64,000 nucleotides of DNA. It comes from Tipula vernalis (lineage: Eukaryota > Arthropoda > Insecta > Diptera > Tipulidae). Below, one piece after another: positions 35,878 to 46,753 of the stretch. The stretch's first letter is position 1; every line of letters starts with the position of its first letter. Below the pieces are notes generated by a model, which saw only the letters and a program-made list of their open reading frames with translations, made no database searches and was not told where the DNA came from. The DNA is taken from contig OY282560.1 of assembly GCA_958295665.1 (NCBI GenBank), positions 147,552,091 to 147,616,090 on the forward strand. Reading direction: 5' to 3'. The translations under genes were made by a program, and so were the position numbers.

Positions 35878-36321
35878 TGTTACGTTTTTGCCTTGTCAAT
35901 CAAGGTTCGTATCACTGGATTGTGAATAATACAAACTCAATTCAATTTATCACCAACGAATTTATTTATTTCACAAAATTTATTACAACACAGTTTATCA
36001 ATAAAAATTCACAAAATCACTTTATATAAATTATTCTTAAATTTTACTGATCACTTTTATTTTATTTATCGCACTACAAAACTTTTTTAAATCACTTTTT
36101 AATTCCTTTTAATCTTTATACTATCGCTTACCAAATATTACTAAATCCAATTCGACTTCGTTCGCCTTTTTATATACACAAACCAAACTTCTAGAAAGCT
36201 CATGATTTTTCTAGTTAGAATAGTGTAGAACAATTTTATCATGGAAAATTCCATTTAGAACAGTTTAACATTGAGCTATTAATTTTAACTTATTCTATTA
36301 CACACTAGGTGTCACGTCACA
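35878..36321 (-). repeat. 5' LTR of the gypsy element
   Basis: Nearly identical to 30283-30726. It carries the TATA-like box (minus strand, about 36168-36179) that would drive the element. Confidence 0.92.
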
Positions 36322-36480
36322 ATATTATCATTATTACTGACTCTCAAAGCTCTTGTATTGCCTTAAAAACAGCTCAATCACATGATACAAATAGACACTA
36401 TGAAAATCAAATTATCGATACTGCAGGTCATAATCAAACAAAAAATTTTGTCTTACATTGGTTCCCGGGTCACTGTGGCT
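36322..36480 (+). pseudogene. LINE RNase H fragment
   Basis: The plus strand reads NIIIITDSQSSCIALKTA, with the catalytic Asp of TDSQS, then HWFPGHCGL at 36455-36480. That is the usual end of the RNase H core (WVPGHxGL) in I-clade LINEs. It abuts the gypsy LTR directly at the left and ends abruptly at the right. It is probably the C-terminal part of the LINE whose 5' part ends at 30012. Confidence 0.7.
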
Positions 36481-37904
36481 TATATTTTTATTTGCACTTA
36501 CTTACCACATTAGGTGAGCTAGGCTTTCTACTTTCTGTAATTTCCCCATCTCTAATATCTTTAAATCGGGACATTCGGGTTAGCGTTTATGCTTGCTTTT
36601 GGATTTGAGAAGGGAGGGGTCAATAGGTTCTGTAATGTTATTTCTGTTTTAAGATCATCGGTAACAATAATCACTAATTTTCGGATGTTCTTCTATGGTG
36701 GACACTAGACGGTATAATAATCTAGCACTGATTGCTTGAGTTCATCACTTATATGTTTCCCAGTTTTTGGTACCGGTAGAGTCAGCGGGCTGCTTTTATT
36801 TTAATTTTTATTTTTTATTTTTTGGTTAGTGTTGAACTCTTTCCTGATTTGTTCTACGATTAATGATTTTGGTAATGTAGTCAGCAGCTATATCTTATCA
36901 CAATTTTTTCCAATTGTTGAAACTTGCTTTTCAGTAGACTCACGAATTCATCATAAAAATGGTGCTACTTTTCGTGATTGGGAATCGCACATATGGATTT
37001 ATTGAATGTATTCAGATAATTAAAAAAACCGGGCAAAAACACTAAGTATATTTTTGAGCAACTGAAAAGCTTTTGAGCTAACAGAAAACCATAATCATTT
37101 GAAAAGTTATAGAGACAAAGGTTGTTTAGTATGTTACGCTGCCCTGGTTGCATGAACATCAGCGCAATTCGTTTTCTGTTTCGAATAATAAACTGTTGCT
37201 TACCTCGATGCATAATGTTGTTAGCCTTGTGTATAATTTCCTCCTATACCAAAACGTAATGTTCGTTTGTTTTTCGTCATGGTATAGGGGAAAGTTTATG
37301 TATGGATGCCACGTGCGCCAATCACTTATTTTGTTTTGCTGTTTTTAATTTTTTTTTTTGGGTTTTGTTGTGTGCGTGATAACACGACGACGACAGCGAT
37401 TCGATCGGAACTTTTTTTGTAAGAAGATATACAAAAAAAAAAAAAAAAAAAAAAAAAAAATAGAAAAATAGATCAGTCAAGCAAGTTTGGAGTGTGGTAG
37501 AAAAATTTTGTGAGCGCAAGCGGTGACATGAAAAAAAATTCAATTTTTTTTTTTTTTTGGCTTATTTGGCTTTTTTGACTTAGTGTGGTCGCAGGTTAAT
37601 TTTTTAAAGTTTATTTTTTCAATTTTGAAACCTTAAAAAAATGGTCAATTTACTAAATTAATAATTATTTAAAAAAAAAAAGAATCTATAATTTATGCTT
37701 TAATAATTAAGAAAATATAATTACAGAAAATCAAGTGCAAATAAACTATGTATAGAATGTTGATTAAATTTGCATAAATAAATTAAAAAAAAAACAAAAA
37801 AATAAGAGAAAATAAAAAGAAATATAAATTTAGCAAAATATGGTTTACGTAATCGAATTTAATAGCGCTTTTATTTTCCCTGATTGTTTGTGGAAAATTG
37901 GTGT
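36481..37904. other. No gene recognised
   Basis: AT-rich with a 30-base A tract at about 37431-37461 and T tracts at 37340-37360 and 37544-37558. It contains one half of a diverged repeat pair (see 36985-37110). Confidence 0.45.
36985..37110 (+). repeat. Diverged dispersed repeat, copy 1
   Basis: The part AACCGGGCAAAAACACTAAG, then ATTTTTGAGCAACTG and TAACAGAAAACCA, recurs in diverged form at 39105-39200. It could belong to an unrecognised old element. Confidence 0.45.
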
Positions 37905-38130
37905 CATACGTATTGTATATAAGTACTCGTATATATAAAAAAAATTGTTTTGTGTTAACCCAGTCATGGGCAATATAATATGTTGAAGAAATTGGTGCAG
38001 TGATAATTTAAATTGGCAGCAACTCTGCCAACCAAGCGAAATGAGGACGGTGCGTGAAGATGAACCTGCGTCGGGTGGCGATCGGCGGATCAGATCGGAC
38101 GGATCTGAGAAAACAGGTATTGTGTTTAAC
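37905..38130 (+). other. Possible promoter and first exon
   Basis: A TATATAAG-like box lies near 37916. A perfect 7-bp hairpin TTGGCAG/CTGCCAA follows at about 38014-38032, then an ATG at 38041 that opens a 93-codon frame. Its first 25 codons (MRTVREDEPASGGDRRIRSD...) have unusually high GC and charged residues, then a possible donor site ACAG/GTATTG occurs at 38116 and the frame becomes AT-rich and hydrophobic. This looks like a short exon followed by intron, but it is unproven. An LTR-element leader is an alternative. Confidence 0.3.
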
Positions 38131-38639
38131 TTTAATTTCAAAGTTTTGCTTATTACTATAATTTTCGTTGTCGAGAATATTATTAAATTCCTGTTGAATT
38201 CAAGTTGGTTGGGAGCCGACCTTGATTGTCGCATTTTCTTGTTTTCAATTATTATATTCATTATCATATTATTTTTTTGTTGTTATATAACGTTCTGGTT
38301 TTCAGTTGTCGCGATCGCGTAGTCACGTACTTACCATGATGTTGTCTTTCATGAAGTATAGTAGTTCCGTTATTATTTCTTTCTCGAATTCTTGTTTCCC
38401 GGTATTTACAGATTTGTTTAATTTGCGGTTGTTTGTTGTTATTTACCGTGTGGTTGATTTACAATCAATTTTCATTTACTTACCTAGTTTTCTTTTCATA
38501 AATCATCCGTCATAATCCCATTATCAGTTACACAGATTTACGTTTACAGTTTTATTATTATTATTTCAGGGTGTTTCTGTTGAGTATTCTTGTTTTATTT
38601 TATTTAATTTTCTTACTGTAATTCTGTTTCTGGTATTGA

Positions 38640-39040
38640 AGTCATGTTCTTTCACACTGTGATTGAATGTGTGGTCAGGTAGAGTTTTGGCGGAGGGTGG
38701 TTTTCCATCTTTCTCCGGTCGTGTTCACGCACATATGTTTTAGTTGTTCCTTAGAGGTGACAATTTCCGCCCAGTGAGGTCGCGAGTGGTCTGTAGGGAG
38801 TCCTGCGACATCTTATCCGCATCGGTGACCGTCGTGACCGGAGAGGCGCTCCAGTAGACGGATAAGCGAGTTGGTGCTATCATCTAGAACACTCCACTCA
38901 ATTTATGTTTTCTTGCTTTCGTTTCTTTTGTGATTTTTCAAGCATGAGATCATATATGGACGACACGCCGATAGCTCTAGCCAGCTACTAGACCGCACCG
39001 GACCTCTGATTCCGTGTCTGCTAACGAAATCTTACGGTTT
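38640..39040. other. Less AT-rich island with hairpins, function unknown
   Basis: Composition is clearly different from the surroundings. Features are an 8-bp inverted repeat CTTATCCG/CGGATAAG spanning about 60 bases (38810-38865), the palindrome-like CGGTGACCGTCGTGACCGG, and a perfect hairpin AACGAAA/TTTCGTT near 39022-39043. No protein recognised on either strand. It may be the regulatory end of an element or of a host gene. Confidence 0.35.
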
Positions 39041-39104
39041 CGTTACAAGTATAGCAAAATCATATTACGGTCTCCATTTATGTCTTATGGTATGTAAATT
39101 TCCC

Positions 39105-39200
39105 AAACGTTTTCAGCAACTTATAAGAACCGGCGAAAAACAATAAGTAAATTTTTGAGTAACTGTAGATGTAAATTAACAGAAAACCAAGAAATTTCCA
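39105..39200 (+). repeat. Diverged dispersed repeat, copy 2
   Basis: Partner of 36985-37110 in the same orientation, with AACCGGCGAAAAACAATAAG, ATTTTTGAGTAACTG and TAACAGAAAACCA. Confidence 0.45.
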
Positions 39201-39629
39201 ACGTTCTCAACACTGCCGCCACGTCATGAAAAATGCTCAAAAATGAACCGAAATTTGCATCAATGCTAAAGGTGGCCACCATCACAGATTCTAATGATTT
39301 CAATAAAAGATTTTAATTGTAAATTGGGTGATTTTTTTTTTAGTTACTGAGTTATCTACAAACAAATCCTTCATTTAATTATCTAACCCACCCGAATATT
39401 TGCAGTTTTTGATATCTATTTTCTTCGACGCTAAAAAATCTCAAAAAATTTTAATTGAATTCTAATGTGTGATTTATTAAAAGAAAATACCCCCTAAAAA
39501 ATTAAAACAATCTTAGAAAATGTTGAAGTTTTTCGACTTTTAAAACAAAAACCAAACGTAAGAAAAATTTGAAAAATTTCATTTAAATTTTCACAAACAT
39601 AAACACAACAACAAATTCATGACTATCCA

Positions 39630-39960
39630 ATATAAAATGTTGGTAGCCTTTATTGCTCTCCTAAGCTTGAATAACCGCTGCATCCTTGGTTCCTTGCTTT
39701 CGATAATCTGTTGGATATTGCACTGTGAGGTTTTTTCCTATTTTCGCTGCTGGAAGAGCAGACCGAATTCTCAAAGGATTCAAATTAGGACTCCTTGCAG
39801 GCCGTGCCATTTTCGAAATTTGCCAAGTATTCATTCATGAGCCTGGCAACATGAAGTCTTCCATTCGTCTGTATTATCATGAAATTGTCGCCTATAAATG
39901 GTGCGTGGGGAACAATATATTCTTCTCTATATTTCGTTAATTTAACGACCGGCTTTTATA
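39630..39960 (-). pseudogene. Tc1-like transposase scrap
   Basis: The minus strand reads in pieces like the C-terminal part of a Tc1-family transposase: DNF and TNGRLHVARLMNEYL (usual pattern DNAxxHxAxxV...YL), then, frame-shifted, a segment where the DWPxxSPDLNPIE motif is expected but degenerate, then IQQIIESKEPRMQRLFKLR (the usual end helix, pattern xSMPRRIxxxIxxxG). No intact catalytic triad. Identification rests on order and spacing and is moderate. Confidence 0.45.
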
Positions 39961-40054
39961 TATCTAAATGGCAAACTGCGGCCGAGTAATCCTGTGACTT
40001 AAAATTTGGTTTTTGTTTCATATTTACACTAGATCATATAACAACACCGAAGGA

Positions 40055-40200
40055 TAGGATAGGATTATTAGTTGGGACAGACTCGAGCCGGTTACAGACA
40101 CCTAAGCGATCGATAGTTAGTAAAATTGTTAGTAAATATTTAGTAAAAATACTTACCACAGGACAACACAATTTCTAAACCACAGCTTATTCACTACTTA
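40055..40200 (-). repeat. Diverged copy of the RTE-like LINE 3' end
   Basis: Similar in the same orientation to 45805-45975, which lies within the LINE 3' untranslated region. Shared blocks are ATAGGATTATTAG, CCGGTTACAGACACC, AGTTAGTA and CACAGGAC. Suggests an older insertion of the same or a related LINE, with its body lost or unrecognisable to the right. Confidence 0.55.
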
Positions 40201-41929
40201 TTGATGCTATTATAATGATTAATTCTGGAACTATGTTGTATCCTGAAAATTGGATTATTTATTAGCAAATTAAGGAAGAGACTCCTTTAAATATTTTTTA
40301 AACTAAATTGATTAATATACATTAATGGGCAAAACACAATATGGAGACTTTCCCAATTCTAAGCTAAACATTTTAAAAGAATGTTTAAAAATGTAAAATT
40401 ACTAAGCAACGACCATAAAATTAAACTTAAACTAATCAGCCATTTCCTACAGATCTAGAAAAACGGAAATTAATAATGCTGAAGATAATTATTTTTAAAA
40501 TTATATGATATAATTTTAAAACTGATGCAACAAAAGTCTAGAATCATCAATAGTTTCGTTAGAAGAACACGTAACTTCGTTCAAAAGACAAGATTAGTAC
40601 AAAAAATTAACTCCATGAAAACATAAAAATCCCAGAAATAATAATCCCCATAATCCCAGAAAATGGCCTAGACTACAACTTGCATTCACCACAGCAATTC
40701 CGAAGCGAAAGTTCCCGAATGATGAAAAAAAACCATAAGAACCTACAAAGAACAAAACCCACTATTCACCAAACCGCTCCCAAAACCGATCGACACCAAC
40801 CGTGACCCACAACTACCCAAGAAAAGGTCAAAGTTATGGCCCACAAAAAAAACATAGGAAATAATAAGCTATCCAACTTAAGAAAAGTTGGGGCCATCCG
40901 CCACAAAACAACACACCGCTCGAGTACCAGGAACGACAAAAATCGTCAAATGGTCGAAACTGCAAAGTAAGCCCAGTTCAACCTATAATCACATCAAAAA
41001 TCGGCCACTGCCGAGCGAAACACGCGCTGGAAGGTCGAACGGCAAAAATTGATTTTCTAAGATTTTCTCAGATGAAAAAATCATGTTTTGCCTTTCGTCC
41101 CCCCAACACATGCTTCGCTCGGCAAACAGTACCCAATTGTTGACACGGTTATGGGTCAAATCAGGCCCACCCCGCAACCTCGACCACCTAATACTCCTCG
41201 CTGGTCCCGAGCAATACGCTGCCATGCAACAGACAACCCCAACCCCTCCATGATCCACCCAGCGGCCAACCTCCTACGTGTCACACCCGCCTCCACTACC
41301 GCCATCCCAGAGACGAACAGCCCACTACAGCATTTGTATCGCTTTTTAAGCCATAACTTGGACCATCCCTTAGGTAGCCGCGGACCACAGCCGATGATCG
41401 ACCAATCTTAAAAGCAATTTGGCGAACAGTAAGTCCATTCTCCCTAAAAATTATGATGAAGACTCATTCTTTACCACTCAGAATCCTCTCCTCGACACAG
41501 CTACTATAAATAAAAATTACAATCCAACCACCCTCCAAGCTTCGCAAACCATCCACTGGACAACATTCGCTTCAATTGAAATCACGCGTTCCCACATGAA
41601 CATTTATCACTGTAGGATATTTACGAATAAAGCTCAAATGGAATTTCCCAGGTATCTCTGAAAACTAAATTAATTTAATGATTCACCATTATACTATATC
41701 TTTACTACTTAATTAATGGAATTTAACTTATATAAATTAGTTACACTAAAAAAAAACCCGGTGATTTAAACAAAAATCAACGGTAAGAATAACAAAAAAA
41801 ACGTTCGTTTTCAGCCAACGCAGCATTTCGCAGATATAACAAATTTTTTTTCGTTATTTTAACAACATTTTATATAACCCAAATTGTACGAATATTTTCT
41901 GTGATGTTTTCGTGTTTCGTAGATTTATT
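40201..41929. other. Unassigned; C-rich on the plus strand at 40650-41450
   Basis: No gene recognised. 40650-41450 is unusually C-rich and G-poor on the plus strand (many CCC, ACC and CCA), like LINE untranslated regions read on the opposite strand. It may be part of the older LINE copy whose tail lies at 40055-40200. The 107-codon frame 41088-41411 is Pro/Thr-rich, probably only because of this composition. Confidence 0.4.
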
Positions 41930-42365
41930 TAAAAAAGATATTGTTAAGTTTACAAAGATTATTGTGATACTTACAAAGTAATATGTAAATTACATAATCC
42001 TTAATATGAAAATCATTTGTAAACTTTACATTCGCTCCACTGTATAGTTAACAAATTTTATTGTTAAATTAGTAACCTTGCCAAGAAATTTGTAACAAAT
42101 GTAATTGTTAACTTGACAAAGTTTTTCCGTAGAAATAGCGAAGGTATTTGATAAACTAATTTGAGATGTTAACAAATAGAATTGTAAAATGTGCGAGATA
42201 TTATTGTGGATCTTACGCAGGTTATTGTGATGTTTACAACTCGATTATGTTGAGCTACGAAATATAATTGTAAAAGTTGCAAAGGTAGCTTGTGAAATCA
42301 AGAATCCCAGTTGTATATTTTGAATATAGTATTGTAGAATTTACATTGGTTTTTTGTAATAACTA
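41930..42365. repeat. Degenerate minisatellite, about 30-40 bp periodic
   Basis: Loose repeats of a motif like ATTGT(T/G)A-TTACAAAG, for example ATTGTTAAGTTTACAAAG, ATTGTGATACTTACAAAG, ATTGTTAACTTGACAAAG, ATTGTGATGTTTACAA and ATTGTAAAAGTTGCAAAG. Period and sequence vary. It is directly followed by the long (TA)n tract. Confidence 0.65.
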
Positions 42366-42389
42366 CTTTTGTTTTCATTAAATTATACA

Positions 42390-42811
<422 letters not shown>

Positions 42812-43485
42812 TTTATATATACTTTTGTAATTAAAATTGTATTTATTTTATAAGTTTATTTTTAATATTATAAATGCGTATGGTGCATTAATATTGGAAT
42901 TTAGTTCTTTTTATAATCACTTGTTGTTTAAATCGTTTATTAAAGTAAGAATATTTAGCACTTTCTCATCATATTTCGTGCATACCTTATATACAAATTG
43001 CTGGATGAATAACCAGACGTTGTAGCTAGGTTTTGGATATTCCAATTGAAAAACTTGATATATTTTAAAGAGTTTATCTAGCGCTTTCAGAAAACTTCCA
43101 TATATAAATTTACTATCGTCTAGTACTATAATAAACTCTTTGGTTTCCATTTTGTTGCCAATTGCCAATAATACGGGCTGCAATTTGATGTTTTCTTTTT
43201 TGCAAATATTTTTTACTCGTTCCAGCTCTTTAATAAAGCTGCTCAGAAAACCTCCGATAATAAATAATAACTTTAGCATTAAAAATTTTAATTACCCAAA
43301 TTTATATTATGTTTATTATTTACTAATTCTTCCAACGCTGAAATGTGTTCTGGCTGTTTAAAGTGGCATTTTAAAATTTCCGGTATTACATTGACAAAAT
43401 AATCCCAATTCGAATATAAATTTGATGGCGCAGAATACATTGTGTTAAAATCTATGTCGATCTGTAAACACGAATGTTATTAAAT

Positions 43486-43668
<183 letters not shown>

Positions 43669-43821
43669 TGTATGGGTTTAAAATATTGATATTTATACCA
43701 AATCCGACATAAATGGGTGTTTATATATTGTCCAATCGCTTAAAATGTTACATATTGATTGATCCTGATTATTCATTAATCCTTGAATTCTCAAATTGTT
43801 TCTTTGCTTGCATTTTTGCAA

Positions 43822-44122
43822 TTGCTGCGTTCCATTTGGCCTGGCAAAGTACTTGGGAGTAGATGGTAAATGGAACGCAGAAAATTAGTTGCGAAAATAA
43901 AATTTAATTTAAAAATATTTACGTGCAACATGGAAATTTGGAAAATTAATTATTAATTTGAAAACTGATCAGCCATTTCTTACCGATTAGTTTTATTAAA
44001 TATTCTGGTAACGAAGTCGCCATAAATTCAAAAAGCAAACTACTCATAAAATTTAGCAAGAGTAGCTGCGAGCAATCAGAAGTACTTGTGTGTAGTTTGC
44101 CACGTTAAATGGAACGCAGCAA
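43822..44122 (-). mobile_element. MITE copy 2, inserted in an exon
   Basis: Reverse-orientation copy of 3368-3675, bounded by TTGCTGCGTTCCATTT and its inverted partner AAATGGAACGCAGCAA, with the interior (for example AAAACTGATCAGCCATTTCT) conserved. It splits exon 5 of the SAM-like gene: coding sequence KSPRDLV stops at the right end and QKCKQRNNLRIQG resumes at the left end. No clear target duplication could be fixed because the flank is T-rich. Confidence 0.85.
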
Positions 44123-45570
44123 ATACTAAATCGCGAGGACTTTTTAGATTTTTTAATTCTGCTTTTATTAGTATGTATTCGTCATTACAAATATTTCCTA
44201 TAATTCGTAAATAATTATTATTTATTGTTTGGATTGTTCGACATTTTTTTACATACCTGAAGCTTCATTTGTAGGTGTTTCTTCCGCATTATTTTCATTT
44301 CGTTTCATAAAGAATTTATTTAGTTTTCGATGTTCATAATCAAATTTATTGTATAATTTTCCAGTGGGACATCTTTTACTGCCTCGATGTGTAAAATAAG
44401 TGTTCTAAAAAATTATTGAATAATTAAATACATACAATATTAAATAAAAATAAATTGGTTCACAAAAACTAAACAGAATCTTTATATATAATTATAATTA
44501 TAATATAATATAATGAGCCTGATTCTATGTAAATCTTCTATAGTCACTTTTTTCTATTAATTGTAATTATGATTAAGTTATAAGTATGTGTGAAATATTT
44601 TTTATGTGAATAGAGTATTCATAGAAATAACAGAAGAATAAAAAAAAAGATTTGCATAAAATCGGGCACAATATTAACAACTAAACTTACCAAACATTCG
44701 GTTGGAAAACACAACACGATTTCATCGGCTAAATTCTTAATTTCTTTTGTTGATAGCTTCGCACGTCGTTTTTTTTATGTAATAATCTACTGGGATTGTG
44801 CATATCATGTCGTGATGAATTGGTTCTAATAGTTTGTTATTTTCGTAAAATTCCGTAATTGTTTTTCCGCACTCATTTTGACTGAGAAGATTCGCGATTG
44901 ACTGTAATAATAAATAATAAAAATTACTTTACATTCAAATATTAAAAGCTGTAAATTTAAATGTTACACTTACCGTATAAGTTACAGAATGCGCGGAACT
45001 TCCAGGTTGTATCAGGCTTGGCGGTATTGTAAATGCAACTTCAGAAGTATTTGATCCTTTTCTCCAGGTATTTAAATAATGTTTGAACATTATTTTTTTA
45101 CCCAACTATAATGGTCTAAAAACTTGATTAATTTCGTCAGTTTCTATATGTTTTAATTCTAAAACACTGATACCAACATCTAGAAAATATTTTGTATTGT
45201 TACAGAATTGTATGTAATGCAAATTATATTATATTATACTTATAAGACGATTGTATAATTCTTCTGCACTCCAAGATTTTAATAAGATCTTAAGGTCATT
45301 ACATTCTTCAGTATCCTTTAAACATTCCATTGATTCTAGTAAAATATTATTTTCACATTCAGCATAATTAGAAGCACTTGAGGTACCCGTTTGGGGTTCG
45401 TTTGAATTCCCTTGCAAAATGTTCGCCAGTGCAGGTATTACGTTCATAGCTGTTTCGAAATTTACGAATTCTATGGTTTCTCGTATTTGTAAGTTAGAGT
45501 TGTGCTCACTTTCGAAGTAGTTAAATTCAATGATTTGTTCGTTGTGTTGTTGTTCCATTTTATTGGTCAA

Positions 45571-45679
45571 TCAGACAAATTATTTTTATTACAGTATCGG
45601 TATAATTGTATAAATTCTTTATTAAAATAATATATGTTTAATAATTATATGTTAGTAAGTAACTTAGGCCCATTTAAAT
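45571..45679 (-). other. Left part of the spacer between the two genes
   Basis: Non-coding. Together with 51027-51311 it forms the original gap between the transposase-like gene and the SAM-like gene before the LINE inserted. It presumably holds the promoter of the SAM-like gene; no motif recognised. Confidence 0.4.
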
Positions 45680-45700
45680 ATATGATTTTAATATGTTCCT

Positions 45701-45728
45701 TTTTGATTGATTTGATTTGATTTGATTT
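45701..45728 (-). repeat. LINE 3' tail of CAAAT units
   Basis: On the minus strand the element ends in repeats of CAAAT/CAAATC directly before the 21-bp duplication. Many RTE LINEs end in short-unit tails rather than poly-A. Confidence 0.8.
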
Positions 45729-46753
45729 GTGTTGTACGACCAAGCCTTTAGCAAGATCTCCCGGATGACGCCGAGCCCACCGTACACCCTTTTTACATTG
45801 ACTTGGAAGGATTCTATAGGATTATTAGAATAGGATTGAGTTCGACCCGGTTACAGACACCTTGACGGTCAACAGTTAGTAGTATAACAATTGTTAATAA
45901 TAATAATAATTATAATAATAATTTGTTATCACAGGACGGCATAATTTCTATCTACAAGTTCTTATTTCCTTAAGACCGGTAACTTTGCTTTTTTTCCTTC
46001 AGTCCTGAAATTTTAACTTTGTATTATTGTTGTAATTTATTCTGACAGAATTATCTAATCTATTGCTAATTTCCTGAGGTCCAACATGTCATCATCTTAA
46101 TCACTATTTATTTTAATAAGGTTAAATATGTTTCTCAGCAATCCTCGGTTAGTTACTTCCTACCCTAAGTTATACTAAATAAATAAATAATCATCTAGTA
46201 ACAATCCTGTCCAGGAGCAGGAAAAATCTAATAATAATATTTTATTTAATCCATCCAGACACTTGCATGCTCCATCAAGTTTGATCATTTCCTATATAAA
46301 TAACTAAATTAAACTAAATTAGTCTCAATTCGCTACTTAACTTTTTGGAGAGTAATACATTCTGCAATATACCTGAAACAGTTCAAACTTTGAACCCAAT
46401 TAGCATGTTATGAATAGTCCACCCTTCCCATATAAGAACACAACCAACTACAAATTTGTTCCCATCCGAAAACGCCCACAACCACCATCTCTCCCACCTT
46501 GACGTTACAACCGCAAACCCTTCGTCAATTATAAATTATAACAAATAAACTATACATATACATATGTATTCAATTATTTATTTACTCTGTCAATCCATTT
46601 ATATCTATTTATTTTACCTCTACTTAACTTAAATAAATTTAACTACATTTGTTTAGCAGTTGATTAATTAATTAATTACCCATTAGTTCCTTGCTTGACA
46701 TCGCTCTGATGTACGTAAGCCATGAATATTTGATAAAAGTTGTAATATCCAAC
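45729..46753 (-). other. LINE 3' untranslated region
   Basis: About 1 kb after the ORF stop at 46754. It contains the block at 45805-45975 that recurs at 40055-40200. No further gene. Confidence 0.65.

Larger units (their letters stand above)
30283..36321 (-). mobile_element. Ty3/gypsy retrotransposon with both LTRs, 6,039 bp
   Basis: Two 444-bp LTRs (30283-30726 and 35878-36321) in direct orientation flank a minus-strand gag-pro-RT-RNaseH-integrase region. The LTRs differ by about five substitutions and two single-base indels, so the insertion is fairly recent. No env gene is present. Left and right flanks (CTAC and ATAT) are not a duplication, unlike the solo LTR of the same family at 52905-53439. 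Several single-base frameshifts interrupt gag and pol. Confidence 0.92.

Noticed and set aside
35725..35925. Plus-strand frame at the gag start and LTR border
   Set aside because: Antisense of gag SAP region running into the LTR; no independent support.
37915..37990. Copia-type primer-binding site (TTAACCCAGTCATGGGC)
   Set aside because: It resembles an initiator-tRNA primer site only loosely and no LTR pair or copia coding sequence is nearby.
41088..41411. 107-codon Pro/Thr-rich frame
   Set aside because: The amino-acid bias follows from C-rich strand composition; no domain or homologue recognised.
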